Shown: positions 53,000 through 62,880, counted from the stretch's first letter. The stretch is 64,000 nucleotides of DNA from an uncultured bacterium (GCA_903826575.1 CAIKEU010000085.1:1-64000), one strand, 5' to 3'. The notes: a model not told the origin generated them from the sequence alone. Made by a program: numbers and translations.

Positions 53000-53257
53000 A
53001 TGGTTGACCCATCGCTCCTGCCTTTGGATCCGCACCGGTTACCCGATCGTGGGGAGTGGTTTTCTCCTGACGCCGAACGCCATCTGCTCGACCGTCCGAA
53101 GTTCTGCCCCACCTGTGGCGGCAGCTTGGACAACGGGATGATCACTGAGTACTGGCGCTCTGATGAGCGAGTTTTCTACACGTGGTGTCCGTCCTGTTCG
53201 TGGACTGGAAATGTAGTCAAGGTTGACCGAGCAACCATCTTCGAAGCGGAGCACTGA
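53000..53257 (+). CDS. Small zinc-ribbon protein next to the Rieske oxygenase
   Basis: 85 residues with two CPxC knuckles, Cys36/Cys39 (FCPTCGG) and Cys63/Cys66 (WCPSCSW), 23 residues apart, a spacing that fits a zinc ribbon. It is too short and lacks the extra aromatic core expected of a typical rubredoxin, but an iron site cannot be excluded. It starts two bases after the oxygenase stop and ends five bases before the HAD gene. I do not recognise the family. A role as assembly factor, small oxygenase subunit or electron carrier would fit the location. Confidence 0.75.
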   Translation: MVDPSLLPLDPHRLPDRGEWFSPDAERHLLDRPKFCPTCGGSLDNGMITEYWRSDERVFYTWCPSCSWTGNVVKVDRATIFEAEH

Positions 53258-53262
53258 GTCTG

Positions 53263-53910
53263 TTGGAGATTCACGCTCTGGTCTTGGATTTCGGTGGTCC
53301 GGTACTCAAGACTCCGTTTGAGTTGCGCTCTGTTGGCGAGCAACGAGCTGGACTCGAGCCAGGTACGTTGTCGTGGGCGGGCCCCTTCGATCCTGCGTCG
53401 GATGCGGACTGGCGCGACATGCAGGCCGAACTCATTACTGAGCGCGAGTATTGGCAGCGCAGAGCCAACGATTTTGCTGAGCTCACGGGTTCTGAGCCAA
53501 ACTTTCGCGGGATGATGGAGTACCTGTTCGACATCGACGAGGACGTCATGCTGCGTTCAGGTGCGCGAGCCTTGGTGGCGGACGCTAAGACGGCCGGATA
53601 CAAGGTTGCAGTTCTGACTAACGACATGAAGGCATTCCACGGTCAGGCGTGGGTTGACCGGATGACCATTTTGACCGAGTTGGACGCACTCGTGGATGGG
53701 TCCATTGAGCACGTCCTCAAGCCGAACCATGAGATCTATGAACTGATGGTGTCACGGTTGGGGATTGCGGCCGAGAACTGCCTGTTCGTTGATGATCAGC
53801 CAGCCAACGTGGCCGGCGCCGAGTCTGTCGGCATGCAAACGATATGGTTCGACGTGTTGGATCCGCAGGGTTCGTATAGCAAGATTCGCTCCACCCTGGG
53901 ATTGTCCTAG
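53263..53910 (+). CDS. HAD-superfamily hydrolase in the plus-strand catabolic operon
   Basis: 215 residues, TTG start. Motif I is LVLDFGGPV (nucleophile Asp, with Gly in place of the second Asp), motif II VLTNDMKAF, motif III lysine in HVLKPNHEIYELM and motif IV LFVDDQPANVAGA. It ends in the usual C-terminal helix. It is paralogous to the HAD protein at 37730-38368 at the end of the divergent operon. Together with the histidine phosphatase it makes three phosphatase-type genes in one aromatic locus, which supports phosphorylated intermediates. The true substrate is unknown. Confidence 0.82.
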   Translation: MEIHALVLDFGGPVLKTPFELRSVGEQRAGLEPGTLSWAGPFDPASDADWRDMQAELITEREYWQRRANDFAELTGSEPNFRGMMEYLFDIDEDVMLRSGARALVADAKTAGYKVAVLTNDMKAFHGQAWVDRMTILTELDALVDGSIEHVLKPNHEIYELMVSRLGIAAENCLFVDDQPANVAGAESVGMQTIWFDVLDPQGSYSKIRSTLGLS

Positions 53911-53935
53911 TTTCTGCAACTGAAGTGGTGTCGCC

Positions 53936-55270
53936 GTGAGTATGCGTGTAGCTGTTGTGGGCGCTGGCCCGTCCGGGCTTTATGCAACCGATGCTTTGGC
54001 TGCGGCTGGACATAGCGTCGATGTAATCGATCGTCTGCCAGTGCCTTTCGGCCTCGTTCGTTACGGGGTTGCCCCAGATCACCATTCGATCCGCTCTGTG
54101 CGCAACACCCTTGAAAAGGTGTTCCTCGAGCCAAACGTGCGGCTTCTAGCCGGGGTCGAGGTCGGTGTGGACGTAAGCGTCCAGGAACTTCTCGACGCTT
54201 ACGATGCAGTCGTGCTCACATATGGAGCGTCGCGCGACCGTTCCCTCGATATTCCTGGTGAGGAGCTTCCGGGCAGTATCGCAGCAACAGATCTCGTCGC
54301 TTGGTACTGCGGTCATCCGGGCGCCGATCGCGAGCGAATTGAAGCGGCCTTGGCCGCCGCCACGTCGGTAGTCGTCGTCGGGGTTGGAAATGTAGCGGTC
54401 GACGTCACCCGTATTTTGGTCGCTCCCGACGCACGTCTGGCCGAAACCGACATGCCACAGCATGTACTGGATGCATTAGCCGGTTCGTCGATCAGCGAGG
54501 TTCACGTGCTGGGACGACGCAGCCCCGCGCATGCCACCTGGACCACGAAAGAACTTCGTGAACTTGGCGAATTCGACGGTGTCGACGTCATCGTTGATCC
54601 GGACGCGCTTGAAATGGAAGCGTCGAGTGCCGCGCACATTGAATCGGATCGAGTTGTAGCCCGAAACGTGGAGATCATCCGTGAATGGTCATCACGCGAT
54701 GCGCACGCGGCACCGAAGTCAATCCGCCTTCATTTCCGCGCGCGTCCGGTTGAGATCGTGGGAACCGATCGCGTCGAACTAGTCAAAGTTGAGCGGACGA
54801 CGGTCGATGAGTCTGGCGCAGCGGTAGGAACGGGGGAGACGGTCGACATTGCGGCCCAATTGATCGTGCGATCGGTTGGATACCGCGGCACTCCCATTGA
54901 CGATGTGCCCTTTGACCCGCGCCGCAACGTTATCCCGAATGATCAAGGTCGGGTGCTTCCAGATGCGGGAGTGCCGATCAAGGGTCTCTACGTTGCCGGG
55001 TGGATCAAGCGGGGCCCCAGCGGAATCATTGGAACGAACAAGAAGGATGCAGCCGCGACAGTTGCCTCACTACTTCTTGACCTCGCCGACGAACCGGTCA
55101 AGGGTGGGAACGGCATCATTGATCTGTTGGCTGCCAAGGGAATTCAACCAATTGGTTTCGATGGTTGGAAGCGCATCGACGCGGCTGAACAAGCTCTAGG
55201 TGCAAGCCGAGGTCGTGATCGCACCACACTTCACTCGATCGAGGCACTCAACAGCGCCGCTAAATCGTGA
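53936..55270 (+). CDS. Ferredoxin-NADP+ reductase, FprA / adrenodoxin-reductase type
   Basis: FAD- and NADP-binding reductase of 444 residues. N-terminal FAD motif VVGAGPSGLYATDALA, then PVPFGLVRYGVAPDH, a second glycine-rich motif VVVGVGNVAVDVTRIL for NADP, VLGRRSPAHATWTTKEL, and the C-terminal GWIKRGPSGIIGTNKKDA. This type reduces ferredoxins. As the last gene of the oxygenase operon it should feed electrons through the Rieske ferredoxin (38365-38730) to the oxygenase, although Rieske systems more often use GR- or FNR-C-type reductases. The start is GTG 53936. Its stop abuts the convergent carbonic anhydrase stop with no gap. Confidence 0.92.
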   Translation: MSMRVAVVGAGPSGLYATDALAAAGHSVDVIDRLPVPFGLVRYGVAPDHHSIRSVRNTLEKVFLEPNVRLLAGVEVGVDVSVQELLDAYDAVVLTYGASRDRSLDIPGEELPGSIAATDLVAWYCGHPGADRERIEAALAAATSVVVVGVGNVAVDVTRILVAPDARLAETDMPQHVLDALAGSSISEVHVLGRRSPAHATWTTKELRELGEFDGVDVIVDPDALEMEASSAAHIESDRVVARNVEIIREWSSRDAHAAPKSIRLHFRARPVEIVGTDRVELVKVERTTVDESGAAVGTGETVDIAAQLIVRSVGYRGTPIDDVPFDPRRNVIPNDQGRVLPDAGVPIKGLYVAGWIKRGPSGIIGTNKKDAAATVASLLLDLADEPVKGGNGIIDLLAAKGIQPIGFDGWKRIDAAEQALGASRGRDRTTLHSIEALNSAAKS

Positions 55271-55783
55271 CTAGATGTCGATGATATTCAGGTTGCCAGT
55301 CTTGACATCGTAAATCGCTCCGCCCACGACAAGATCCTTGGGTAGCAGCGGGTAGGAACGAATACGGATTACGTCGTACTTTACGGCTGCAAGCTGATCG
55401 TCAACAGTGCGGAATTCCTCGCTTCGCGTGTCAACACCGAAATCGGCCATGATCTTGTCGTGGATGTCCGCTTCACTGGCGCTGGCCATTTTGCAGTCTG
55501 TGTGTGGCATGACAAGAACTCTGTTCACGCCGAGCAGGTAGGTTGCCAAGACCAAGGTCCGCAACACATCGTCGGTGACACGCGCGCCGGCGTTACGCAG
55601 AATCTTGACGTCGCCCGGTGCCATGCCAATGACGCTGAGTGGGGCGATGCGACTGTCCATGCACGTGACCATGGCAAGGCCTTTGAGAGCTCTACCCGTA
55701 AGCGACATACCCGCGTAATGCGCTGCGTATTCACGATTGCCATCGAGTACGTCGGAGAACTCGTCGAGGGGAAATCCGGTCAT
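55271..55783 (-). CDS. Beta-carbonic anhydrase
   Basis: Zinc enzyme that interconverts CO2 and bicarbonate; 170 residues. Zinc ligands are Cys41 and Asp43 (CMDSR), His94 and Cys97 (HTDC), with the conserved RNAGARV between them. It belongs to the short actinobacterial beta class. On its own strand it follows the sucrase/ferredoxin-like gene by 61 bases. A TAGGTT -10-like hexamer lies so close to the ATG that a leaderless transcript is possible. Confidence 0.93.
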   Translation of the reverse strand: MTGFPLDEFSDVLDGNREYAAHYAGMSLTGRALKGLAMVTCMDSRIAPLSVIGMAPGDVKILRNAGARVTDDVLRTLVLATYLLGVNRVLVMPHTDCKMASASEADIHDKIMADFGVDTRSEEFRTVDDQLAAVKYDVIRIRSYPLLPKDLVVGGAIYDVKTGNLNIIDI

Positions 55784-55844
55784 ACCCCCAACCTAGCAAA
55801 GCGGGGCTCGGGGCGAACGTGTGCTCGCATGAACACTCGCCCAA

Positions 55845-56819
55845 CTACAACCAGGCGGGCAGCGCCTGGATTGATTCCGCAGTCCAAGCGCTGATGGGCT
55901 TAGCTGCTTTACCGCAGGACTCTGGGCGAGATGCGAGCGTCGCTTGGGAAACGCTCACAGACCAGGCCCGGCCGTCGCGATGTCGCACCTCAATCTCTGC
56001 ATGCCCATCTTCGCCATCCCAGCGCAGCGGGAACGGAACAACCTTGTCTCCGACTTTGCGCAACACGTCAAGACTGTCGAGCCCCTCAATGCCGTAGCCG
56101 GTGCGGATCGCCACCGCTGCAGCCTGGGCTGGTTGCGCAGCTGAGGATCGTCCGCGTAGATGCTCGGGGTGCAAAAGCTTTCCACTTCGGGCGCCGACGA
56201 GTATAGAACGGGCCCTTTCGGCGTTGAGTCGCCCATAAACGTGGCCGGTTGGTAAAAGAAGCACCGTCGGTGCAAATCGATGGCCACCAATATGACTTAC
56301 CTCGAGGACGGAATCGGCTGTGGTCGGATCATCGGATAACGCCTGCGCAAGTGGTCGGCCTTCCAAGGCACAGCACAGATCTCTCTTGGAATTCGTACAG
56401 ACCAGCATCAGCGGATCACTGGTTCGCGTGCCCCACGCAGGAAGTTCACCGTGTGACGCAGCGATCAATACCTCGCGTAAATCTGGCCGGGTTAGTTCTG
56501 CGTCAGCAAGAACCCCAGAGCGCATCCTTGCGCCACCGGGGGCACAGTGCGCTAGCCAGAAGCGCCGGCTATCGCTGGCGACGTGGACATCTGCGTGTTG
56601 GCCGACACGGCGGGCCAACAGGACATTCGTCCCAGTCTCTTTACCTGCTTCGGCCAGGGCTAAGCGGACTTCCGCTGGCAGATGCGAATCACTGAGCGCG
56701 TCGAATCCGTACGGGCCACTCTGTTCAAGGACGAGCCATGCCCGCGCTCGTGGTGCGCTGCCGGCTAACGGCTCGTCGGCAGTCAGCGATTCAACTGCGC
56801 ACCTTGGATTCTCGTTCAC
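55845..56819 (-). CDS. Sucrase/ferredoxin-like family protein
   Basis: 324 residues matching the Suc_Fer-like family, which has a thioredoxin-like [2Fe-2S] fold. The cysteine-containing segment [19 protein letters not shown] and the downstream [25 protein letters not shown] are the family hallmarks. It may carry a cluster as a small electron-transfer protein; the physiological role is unknown. It overlaps the parC stop by ATGA, an arrangement common in Actinobacteria, so it is probably translated from the parC message. Confidence 0.88.
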   Translation of the reverse strand: MNENPRCAVESLTADEPLAGSAPRARAWLVLEQSGPYGFDALSDSHLPAEVRLALAEAGKETGTNVLLARRVGQHADVHVASDSRRFWLAHCAPGGARMRSGVLADAELTRPDLREVLIAASHGELPAWGTRTSDPLMLVCTNSKRDLCCALEGRPLAQALSDDPTTADSVLEVSHIGGHRFAPTVLLLPTGHVYGRLNAERARSILVGARSGKLLHPEHLRGRSSAAQPAQAAAVAIRTGYGIEGLDSLDVLRKVGDKVVPFPLRWDGEDGHAEIEVRHRDGRAWSVSVSQATLASRPESCGKAAKPISAWTAESIQALPAWL

Positions 56820-59308
56820 GGGATGATCGTCTCATCCTGCGTAGGCGCCGGTGCAGGCCCACCGATGCTGATTGGGCCACTGACGGCTGCCACCGGCTTA
56901 GACGTTGGCAAACCAGACGCGTCTCGACGCTCGTCAACCGGCGGCAAAGGTGCTGGTGCTCCTTGCGGTGTGGCCGCGCGAGCTGGGGTGGGACCTACCC
57001 AACCAACCAACAGGACGTCCTCACCTTTGAGGAATCGCTGCACCCGCACGCCACTGGTGGCCCGACCCTTACCCGGATATTCAGACAGCGGCGTTACCTT
57101 CACTGATGCACCTGATGTGCCGGGTAGCGCACCGCTAGTTCCCGCGGCCGTCACCACCACATGATCGCGCTTCGTATCGACCGCACCAAAGTGGATCACC
57201 TTGGCCCCGTCACTCAATCGAATGCCCGCCATACCGCCGGCCGGGCGGCCCTGTGGTCGAACAGCGTCGGCAGCGAAATGCAGTAGTTGCGCATCACTTG
57301 TAATGAAGACCAACTCTTCGTCACCAGATGTGAGCTCAACTGCGCCAACGACAGAATCACCATCGTCCAGCCGGATGACAGACCAAGTGTCGGCCGAGGT
57401 TGGAACCTCGGGGTTGACTCGCTTGACTACGCCGTTGACAGTTCCCAGGGCGATCCCAACACCATCGCCGGTGACCGAGCAAAGCCCAACGGACGTCTCG
57501 GTTTTGTCCATCGTGACGAGGGCTCCTAGTGGAACGCCACCTGCAAGTGAAGGTGCCCCATGGGTTTGGGGGAGTGCTGGAAGCTCAATTACCGGAACGC
57601 GCAGCACCCTTCCCTGGCTGGTGACAATGCCGATGTGCCCACGGGCAGTTGACCTTACAGCCGCGACGATGACGTCATGCGCGGACCGCTCCCCGTCGAC
57701 GGGGATAGCTCGTTCGTCATTCGACCGAGCCAACAGACCCGTACTGGACATCAGCACCACGCATGGATCATCGGTAACTTCCAACGGAACCGCAGTGCTG
57801 ACGGGGGCGCCAAGCGATTCCAGTAGTACGGTTCGTCGTGGAGTGCCGTGCTCTTTAGCGACCTCGGCCAGTTCGCCGGAAACGACGGCGCGCAGCCTCT
57901 TGTCGTCATCAAGAATGGCAGATAGCTCACTGATCGTGGCGGTGAGTTCATCGCGCTCGGATTCGAGTTCGATTCGACTAAATTTCGTCAAGCGACGCAG
58001 CGGCATCTCGAGGATGTATGCCGCTTGCGTGTCACTTAGCTCAAAAACCTGAGTCAAACGGATGCGGGCAGCGGCCGCATCATCGGACGATCGAATTAGG
58101 GCAATGACTTCGTCGATGTCCAGAATCGCAACGAGGAGACCTTCGACGAGATGCAGACGTTCCTGCGCTTTGCGTCGACGATATGCCGAGCGACGCCGCA
58201 CAACCTCGAATCGATGGTCGATAAAGACGTGCAACATTTCGCTCAACCCGAGGGTTCGTGGTTGTCCATCGACGAGGGCGACCGCGTTAATGCCGAATGA
58301 ATCTTCCATCGGGGTCAGTTGGTAGAGCTGCTCGAGTATGGCTTCGGGATTAAAACCATTCTTAATCTCGATCACCAAATTGAGACCGTCGGATTCCATG
58401 TCTGTTAAGTCTGTGATCTCAGCGATACCAGCGATCTTTTTCGCCTCGACTGCATCCTTGATCTTGGCGATCACTTTCTCAGGGCCGACCATGTAGGGCA
58501 GTTCGCTGACGATGATGCCCTTGCGACGGGGGGAGACGCTTTCGATGCGAGTTGTTGCTCGAACTCGGAAGGTTCCCCGACCCGTTTCATATGCTTCACG
58601 GATGCCATCGAGGCCAATAATTCGACCACCTGTGGGCAAGTCAGGCCCTGGGATGAAGCCCATCAGATCGTCCAGGGTGGCCTTCGGGTGCGAGATCAGA
58701 TGCCTAGCCGCGGCAATCACTTCGACGAGGTTATGCGGAGCGATATTTGTAGCCATGCCAACGGCAATTCCCGATGCACCGTTCACGAGCAGATTCGGGA
58801 TCGCAGAAGGGAGCACGACTGGCTCTGTTTCGCGGCCGTCATAGTTGGGCGCGTAATCGACAGTGTCTTCGTCGAGTGACGTTGTCATCAGTTGAGCGGA
58901 AACAGCCGACCGACATTCGGTATACCGCATAGCTGCCGGGCCATCGTCGAGTGAACCAAAGTTCCCATGCCCATCGACCAGAGGAAGTCGCAGGGCGAAC
59001 GGTTGTGCCATACGTACGAGTGCGTCGTAGATGGCGCCGTCGCCATGGGGGTGCAGTTTACCCATGACATCACCAACGACGCGGGCACTCTTGACGTGTG
59101 GGCGATCGGGCCGTAGCCCCATCTCCGCCATTTGGTAAAGAATGCGGCGCTGAACGGGCTTTAGGCCATCCCGTGCGTCGGGAAGGGCCCGCGAGTAGAT
59201 CACCGAGTAGGCGTACTCGAGGAACGATCCACGCATCTCGTCCGCGACATCGATGTCGATGATGCGTTCAGGCCGCGGGGCAGTAGGGGTGGTTGGGCGA
59301 CGGGCCAT
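56816..59308 (-). CDS. parC: DNA topoisomerase IV subunit A / second GyrA
   Basis: DNA-cleaving subunit of the type IIA topoisomerase; 830 residues. The N-terminal [27 protein letters not shown], the [18 protein letters not shown] helix and the catalytic tyrosine Tyr129 in AAMRYTE are typical. The ParC-like C-terminal beta-pinwheel follows, with blades such as [13 protein letters not shown], and a Pro/Ala-rich tail. No GyrA box is obvious. It is the partner of parE 19 kb away on the other strand. Confidence 0.95.
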   Translation of the reverse strand: MARRPTTPTAPRPERIIDIDVADEMRGSFLEYAYSVIYSRALPDARDGLKPVQRRILYQMAEMGLRPDRPHVKSARVVGDVMGKLHPHGDGAIYDALVRMAQPFALRLPLVDGHGNFGSLDDGPAAMRYTECRSAVSAQLMTTSLDEDTVDYAPNYDGRETEPVVLPSAIPNLLVNGASGIAVGMATNIAPHNLVEVIAAARHLISHPKATLDDLMGFIPGPDLPTGGRIIGLDGIREAYETGRGTFRVRATTRIESVSPRRKGIIVSELPYMVGPEKVIAKIKDAVEAKKIAGIAEITDLTDMESDGLNLVIEIKNGFNPEAILEQLYQLTPMEDSFGINAVALVDGQPRTLGLSEMLHVFIDHRFEVVRRRSAYRRRKAQERLHLVEGLLVAILDIDEVIALIRSSDDAAAARIRLTQVFELSDTQAAYILEMPLRRLTKFSRIELESERDELTATISELSAILDDDKRLRAVVSGELAEVAKEHGTPRRTVLLESLGAPVSTAVPLEVTDDPCVVLMSSTGLLARSNDERAIPVDGERSAHDVIVAAVRSTARGHIGIVTSQGRVLRVPVIELPALPQTHGAPSLAGGVPLGALVTMDKTETSVGLCSVTGDGVGIALGTVNGVVKRVNPEVPTSADTWSVIRLDDGDSVVGAVELTSGDEELVFITSDAQLLHFAADAVRPQGRPAGGMAGIRLSDGAKVIHFGAVDTKRDHVVVTAAGTSGALPGTSGASVKVTPLSEYPGKGRATSGVRVQRFLKGEDVLLVGWVGPTPARAATPQGAPAPLPPVDERRDASGLPTSKPVAAVSGPISIGGPAPAPTQDETIIP

Positions 59309-59443
59309 GGCGGTATCTAAAACTCCAAACAGCAGGGGACGTTCGCGTCCATCATCGCCCCCGGACGTGAGCCAGTGGGGCTAGGACGGGGGCGTGTCGC
59401 ACTTAGGCCACATATGGGCGATGTTCGGGCTACGTTGAGTCAT

Positions 59444-62197
59444 ATGCAGGACGCCGCACTGCTTGAACCGGTTGAACCCCCCTCCCACTGGGAGGCAGAT
59501 GTTGCCTTGCGCGATGGTCGTCCCGTCCACCTTCGTCCGATTCGTCCGGACGACGCCGAAGGCTTGGCAGACTTTCATCGGTCACTGTCAAAAGAGACTG
59601 TATACCTTCGCTTCTTTGCGCCCTATCCGGAACTGACCGAACGAGATCTGCACCGATTCACCCATGTGGATTACGTAGATCGAGTGGCACTTGTGGCAAC
59701 GATCGGAGATCAGCTCGTAGGCGTCGGTCGTTACGACCGAGTTGAGCCGGGTGAGGCCGAGGTTGCGTTCGTCGTCCATGACGATCATCAGGGACGCGGT
59801 CTCGGGTCAGTACTGCTTGAGCATTTAGCAGCGGCGGCTCGTGAACGCGGTATTTCGCGATTTGTGGCCGAAGTGTTACCGACCAACCGACGTATGCTCG
59901 CGACATTTCATGAAGCGGGTTATGAGCCCTCGGCTCGACTAGAGGACGGAGTCGTTCTACTGAGTTTTGATATCGAACCAACGCAGACGTCGATCGCGGT
60001 TCGATCGGCACGCGAACAGCATGCCGAGGCGCAGAGCGTCGCTCGATTGGTGGCGCCGTCATCGGTGGTCGTCATCGGGGCCGGACGTGAAGAGCGCTCG
60101 CTGGGTCGACAATTGCTTCGTCAGGTCATCGACGGCGGGTTCACCGGTGACATCGCCGCGGTGAATCGGTCTGCGATTGGTGACCGAATTGATGGCGTTG
60201 ATGTTTTCGGTCGGGTTACCGACCTTCCATTCACGCCGGGCTTGGCGATCGTTTCCGTTCCTGCCTCGGAAGTTCCATCCGTAGTGGACGATTGCGCCGA
60301 AGCGGGTGTGTCTGGTCTCGTGATCGTCAGTCGAGGGTTTGCTGAAACCGGCGCGGACGGTGCGGCTCTGCAGCGATCAATTGTGCGGCAAGCTCGTGGC
60401 AGTGGAATGCGGATCGTCGGACCGAACGCAATGGGCATCGTCAACACAGATCCGACCATCCGACTCAACGCTTCACTAGCGCCTGACCTACCGGCCACAG
60501 CACCGATCGGTTTCTTTTGTCAGAGTGGGGCTCTTGGCGGCACTATTTTGGACCGAGCTAGCCGGCGAGGACTTGGAGTGTCGACCTTCGTGTCCGCCGG
60601 CAATCGTGCGGACGTGTCTGGCAACGATCTTCTTCAGTATTGGCAGGATGATCAGGCGACAGATCTAGTACTTCTCTATCTCGAAAGTATTGGAAACCCG
60701 CGGAAATTCGCGCGGATCGCTCGTCGGCTATCGCGGGTCAAACCAATCGTGGCCATGCGATCTGGACGATCAACGCAGGCGTATCCGCTCGGTCATGCGG
60801 TACGCCGAACCACTCTGCCGCCGGCGGCGGTCGATTCCCTCTTCGCCCAAGCTGGAGTTATCGAAACTGACTCGCTCACCGAACTCTTTGATGTTGCGAG
60901 CGTTCTTAGCCATCAGCCATTGCCGCGGGGCGAGCGAGTGGCCATCGTCAGTAACTCTGACGCGCTCGCTGTGCTGATTTCTGATGCATGTGCTGGCTGG
61001 GGCTTGACTGTTGTGGCAGAGGGGACTGTTCTCGCCCATAACTGCTCGGCGCACGACATGGCCGATGCCGTGCGCCGTGCCGTTGTAGATGAGTCGACGG
61101 ATCTCGTGATTGTCACTCACGTCCCGGTCATCGGCCGGTCACATGATGAGTATCAGCGTGCACTCGCTCAGGTGTCAGCGCACTCGGAAAAGCCATGTGT
61201 TGCAGTGCTTGTGGCCGCTGTTGAAGAAAGTGGACTTATCTCCGACCCTGACTCCAACCGGGCTCTGCCCTTCTTTGGGACGGCGGAGGACGCGGTCCGG
61301 GCCATTGCCAGAGTTGTTAGATATGCAATGTGGCGCAGTCGAGATTTCGGGCAGATCGATGATCTTGAAGACGTGTCGCCGGTTGACGCAAAGGAGATAG
61401 TGGCCGATGAACTTCGTCGGGAGGCCGCAAATGCTGACGCGGTTTCCACCGCGGATTCCGATCTCGCCGCAGGCTCCAACGGTGACCCGGACTCAGAACT
61501 GCATGTGAGTGTCGCGCTGCGGGCCGCGTCGCAGGAATCGGCTCTCACTCGGCTCTTGGCCACATATGGAATTGAGGTATGGCCAGCAACAGAGGTCATG
61601 ACCGAGTCCGATGCCATCGCAGCCGCGGAATCGTTGGGATATCCGGTTGTCATGAAGTCCCTTGACCATCGTTACGCGACGCGCACCGATCTTGGCGGGG
61701 TGCGACTCAACTTGGAAAACCCAGGGGAGATATTGACGGCGTTTTCATCTATGGCGGCCACGTTGGAATCAACAGCTTCGATGCGTGTGGCCATTCAGCG
61801 AATGGCCACACCGGGTGTTGCCTGCGTCGTGGCATCTGCTGAGGATGAACTTTTCGGGCCCGTGGTGTCCTTTGGGTTAGCCGGCGTCGTCCCCGAGCTA
61901 CTTGGCGACCGCGGATATCGGATTCCGCCCCTTTCTGACGTCGATGCCGGTGATCTGATTCGTACTCCTAAGTCGTCTCCGCTCCTCAACGGCTACGACG
62001 GATCGCCGTCGGTGGACCAGGGGGCGCTGGCCGATCTGATTGTTCGGGTTGGTCTGCTGGCCGACGATATTCCCGAACTGGCCGAATTGCGGTTGGAGCC
62101 GGTCGTGGTTTCGACCGACGGATTGGCTGTATTGGGGGCGACGGCGGTGCTTCGGCAGGCACCGGCTCGTCATGACGACGAAGTTCGCCGGCTCTGA
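59444..62197 (+). CDS. GNAT acetyltransferase fused to ADP-forming acyl-CoA synthetase-like domains
   Basis: Large protein of the protein-lysine acetyltransferase (Pat) type. An N-terminal GNAT domain (VHLRPIRPDDAEGLADFHR; DDHQGRGLGSVLLEHL; PTNRRMLATFHEAGY) precedes the CoA-binding Rossmann domain (VVIGAGREERSLGRQLL), the succinyl-CoA-ligase-like domains (GPNAMGIVN; FFCQSGALGGTI) and a C-terminal ATP-grasp domain (GYPVVMKSLDHRYATRTDLGGVRL). GNAT first is the actinobacterial order; in Salmonella Pat it is last. Such enzymes acetylate acyl-CoA synthetases. Three starts are possible (GTG 59375, ATG 59414, ATG 59444), none with a ribosome-binding site; I use the last because TACGTT lies 7 bases before it, which would fit a leaderless mRNA. 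Confidence 0.88.
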   Translation: MQDAALLEPVEPPSHWEADVALRDGRPVHLRPIRPDDAEGLADFHRSLSKETVYLRFFAPYPELTERDLHRFTHVDYVDRVALVATIGDQLVGVGRYDRVEPGEAEVAFVVHDDHQGRGLGSVLLEHLAAAARERGISRFVAEVLPTNRRMLATFHEAGYEPSARLEDGVVLLSFDIEPTQTSIAVRSAREQHAEAQSVARLVAPSSVVVIGAGREERSLGRQLLRQVIDGGFTGDIAAVNRSAIGDRIDGVDVFGRVTDLPFTPGLAIVSVPASEVPSVVDDCAEAGVSGLVIVSRGFAETGADGAALQRSIVRQARGSGMRIVGPNAMGIVNTDPTIRLNASLAPDLPATAPIGFFCQSGALGGTILDRASRRGLGVSTFVSAGNRADVSGNDLLQYWQDDQATDLVLLYLESIGNPRKFARIARRLSRVKPIVAMRSGRSTQAYPLGHAVRRTTLPPAAVDSLFAQAGVIETDSLTELFDVASVLSHQPLPRGERVAIVSNSDALAVLISDACAGWGLTVVAEGTVLAHNCSAHDMADAVRRAVVDESTDLVIVTHVPVIGRSHDEYQRALAQVSAHSEKPCVAVLVAAVEESGLISDPDSNRALPFFGTAEDAVRAIARVVRYAMWRSRDFGQIDDLEDVSPVDAKEIVADELRREAANADAVSTADSDLAAGSNGDPDSELHVSVALRAASQESALTRLLATYGIEVWPATEVMTESDAIAAAESLGYPVVMKSLDHRYATRTDLGGVRLNLENPGEILTAFSSMAATLESTASMRVAIQRMATPGVACVVASAEDELFGPVVSFGLAGVVPELLGDRGYRIPPLSDVDAGDLIRTPKSSPLLNGYDGSPSVDQGALADLIVRVGLLADDIPELAELRLEPVVVSTDGLAVLGATAVLRQAPARHDDEVRRL

Positions 62198-62280
62198 TCG
62201 GGTCGTCGCTTCGAGGTTGATCGGCCCGTGGGTGAATATCTGGATGCGCCGACCACGACGCCTTGAATCAGTGACAGGAT

Positions 62281-62880
62281 ATGACCATGACGGATGTTGG
62301 TGAGACTCTCGCGCCTCGGCTACGGGCCGATATCGAGCGCAGCGGCTACTACCCGGAATTGGTCAGCGATACTCTCGACACAGCTCTGGCCAATGAGCCG
62401 GTGGTCTCGTACGTGGTTCATCACGAGGCCACGTTCGACCACGATGAACTGCGTCGTCACGTCACAGTTCTAGCGTTGACTCCAACGCGGCTTATCGTTG
62501 GTCACACAGATGAGCACCCGGCCGACGAGACGTCTGAAACTGCTTACGCCAGTGCATCGACCGAAGCGGTCCGACTTGAGCGAATCGACTCAGTTGTCGT
62601 GACGCGGGTGGCCGCGAATGCAGCGGCACATCGTCGCGGTACACCTGTTCGCGAGGCTGTTCTGACCATCGGCTGGGGTGCGGTAAGCCGGATCGACCTC
62701 GAGCCAGCCGCGTGCGGTGATCCACACTGCGAGGCAGACCACGGCTATACAGGCACCGCGTCGAACGATGACTTGGCGTTGCGGGTATCAGAGGCCGCGG
62801 ATGGCGCCGAGGTCGTGGGACAAGTTTTGGCCTTCTCCGCAGCGCTATCCCAAGCCACCGCTGGCCGCCGGCGTGATTGA
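62281..62880 (+). CDS. DUF5998 family protein
   Basis: 199-residue actinobacterial protein of unknown function, matching DUF5998: an N-terminal helix LRADIERSGYYPELVSDTLDTALA, then FDHDELRRHVTVLALTPTRLIVGHTDEHP, and a C-terminal part with CGDPHCEADHGYTG, whose Cys/His cluster could bind a metal. It is widely conserved close to the acetyltransferase fusion and sepH in Actinobacteria, as here. Convergent with sepH. Confidence 0.87.
   Translation: MTMTDVGETLAPRLRADIERSGYYPELVSDTLDTALANEPVVSYVVHHEATFDHDELRRHVTVLALTPTRLIVGHTDEHPADETSETAYASASTEAVRLERIDSVVVTRVAANAAAHRRGTPVREAVLTIGWGAVSRIDLEPAACGDPHCEADHGYTGTASNDDLALRVSEAADGAEVVGQVLAFSAALSQATAGRRRD

Noticed and set aside
45687-55270. Anaerobic phenol carboxylation pathway
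   Set aside because: No UbiD/UbiX-type phenylphosphate carboxylase genes are present, and the locus encodes oxygen-dependent extradiol and Rieske enzymes.
37730-55270. Recent mobile island with attachment sites
   Set aside because: No integrase, transposase, tRNA target or flanking direct repeats were found; only synteny suggests insertion.
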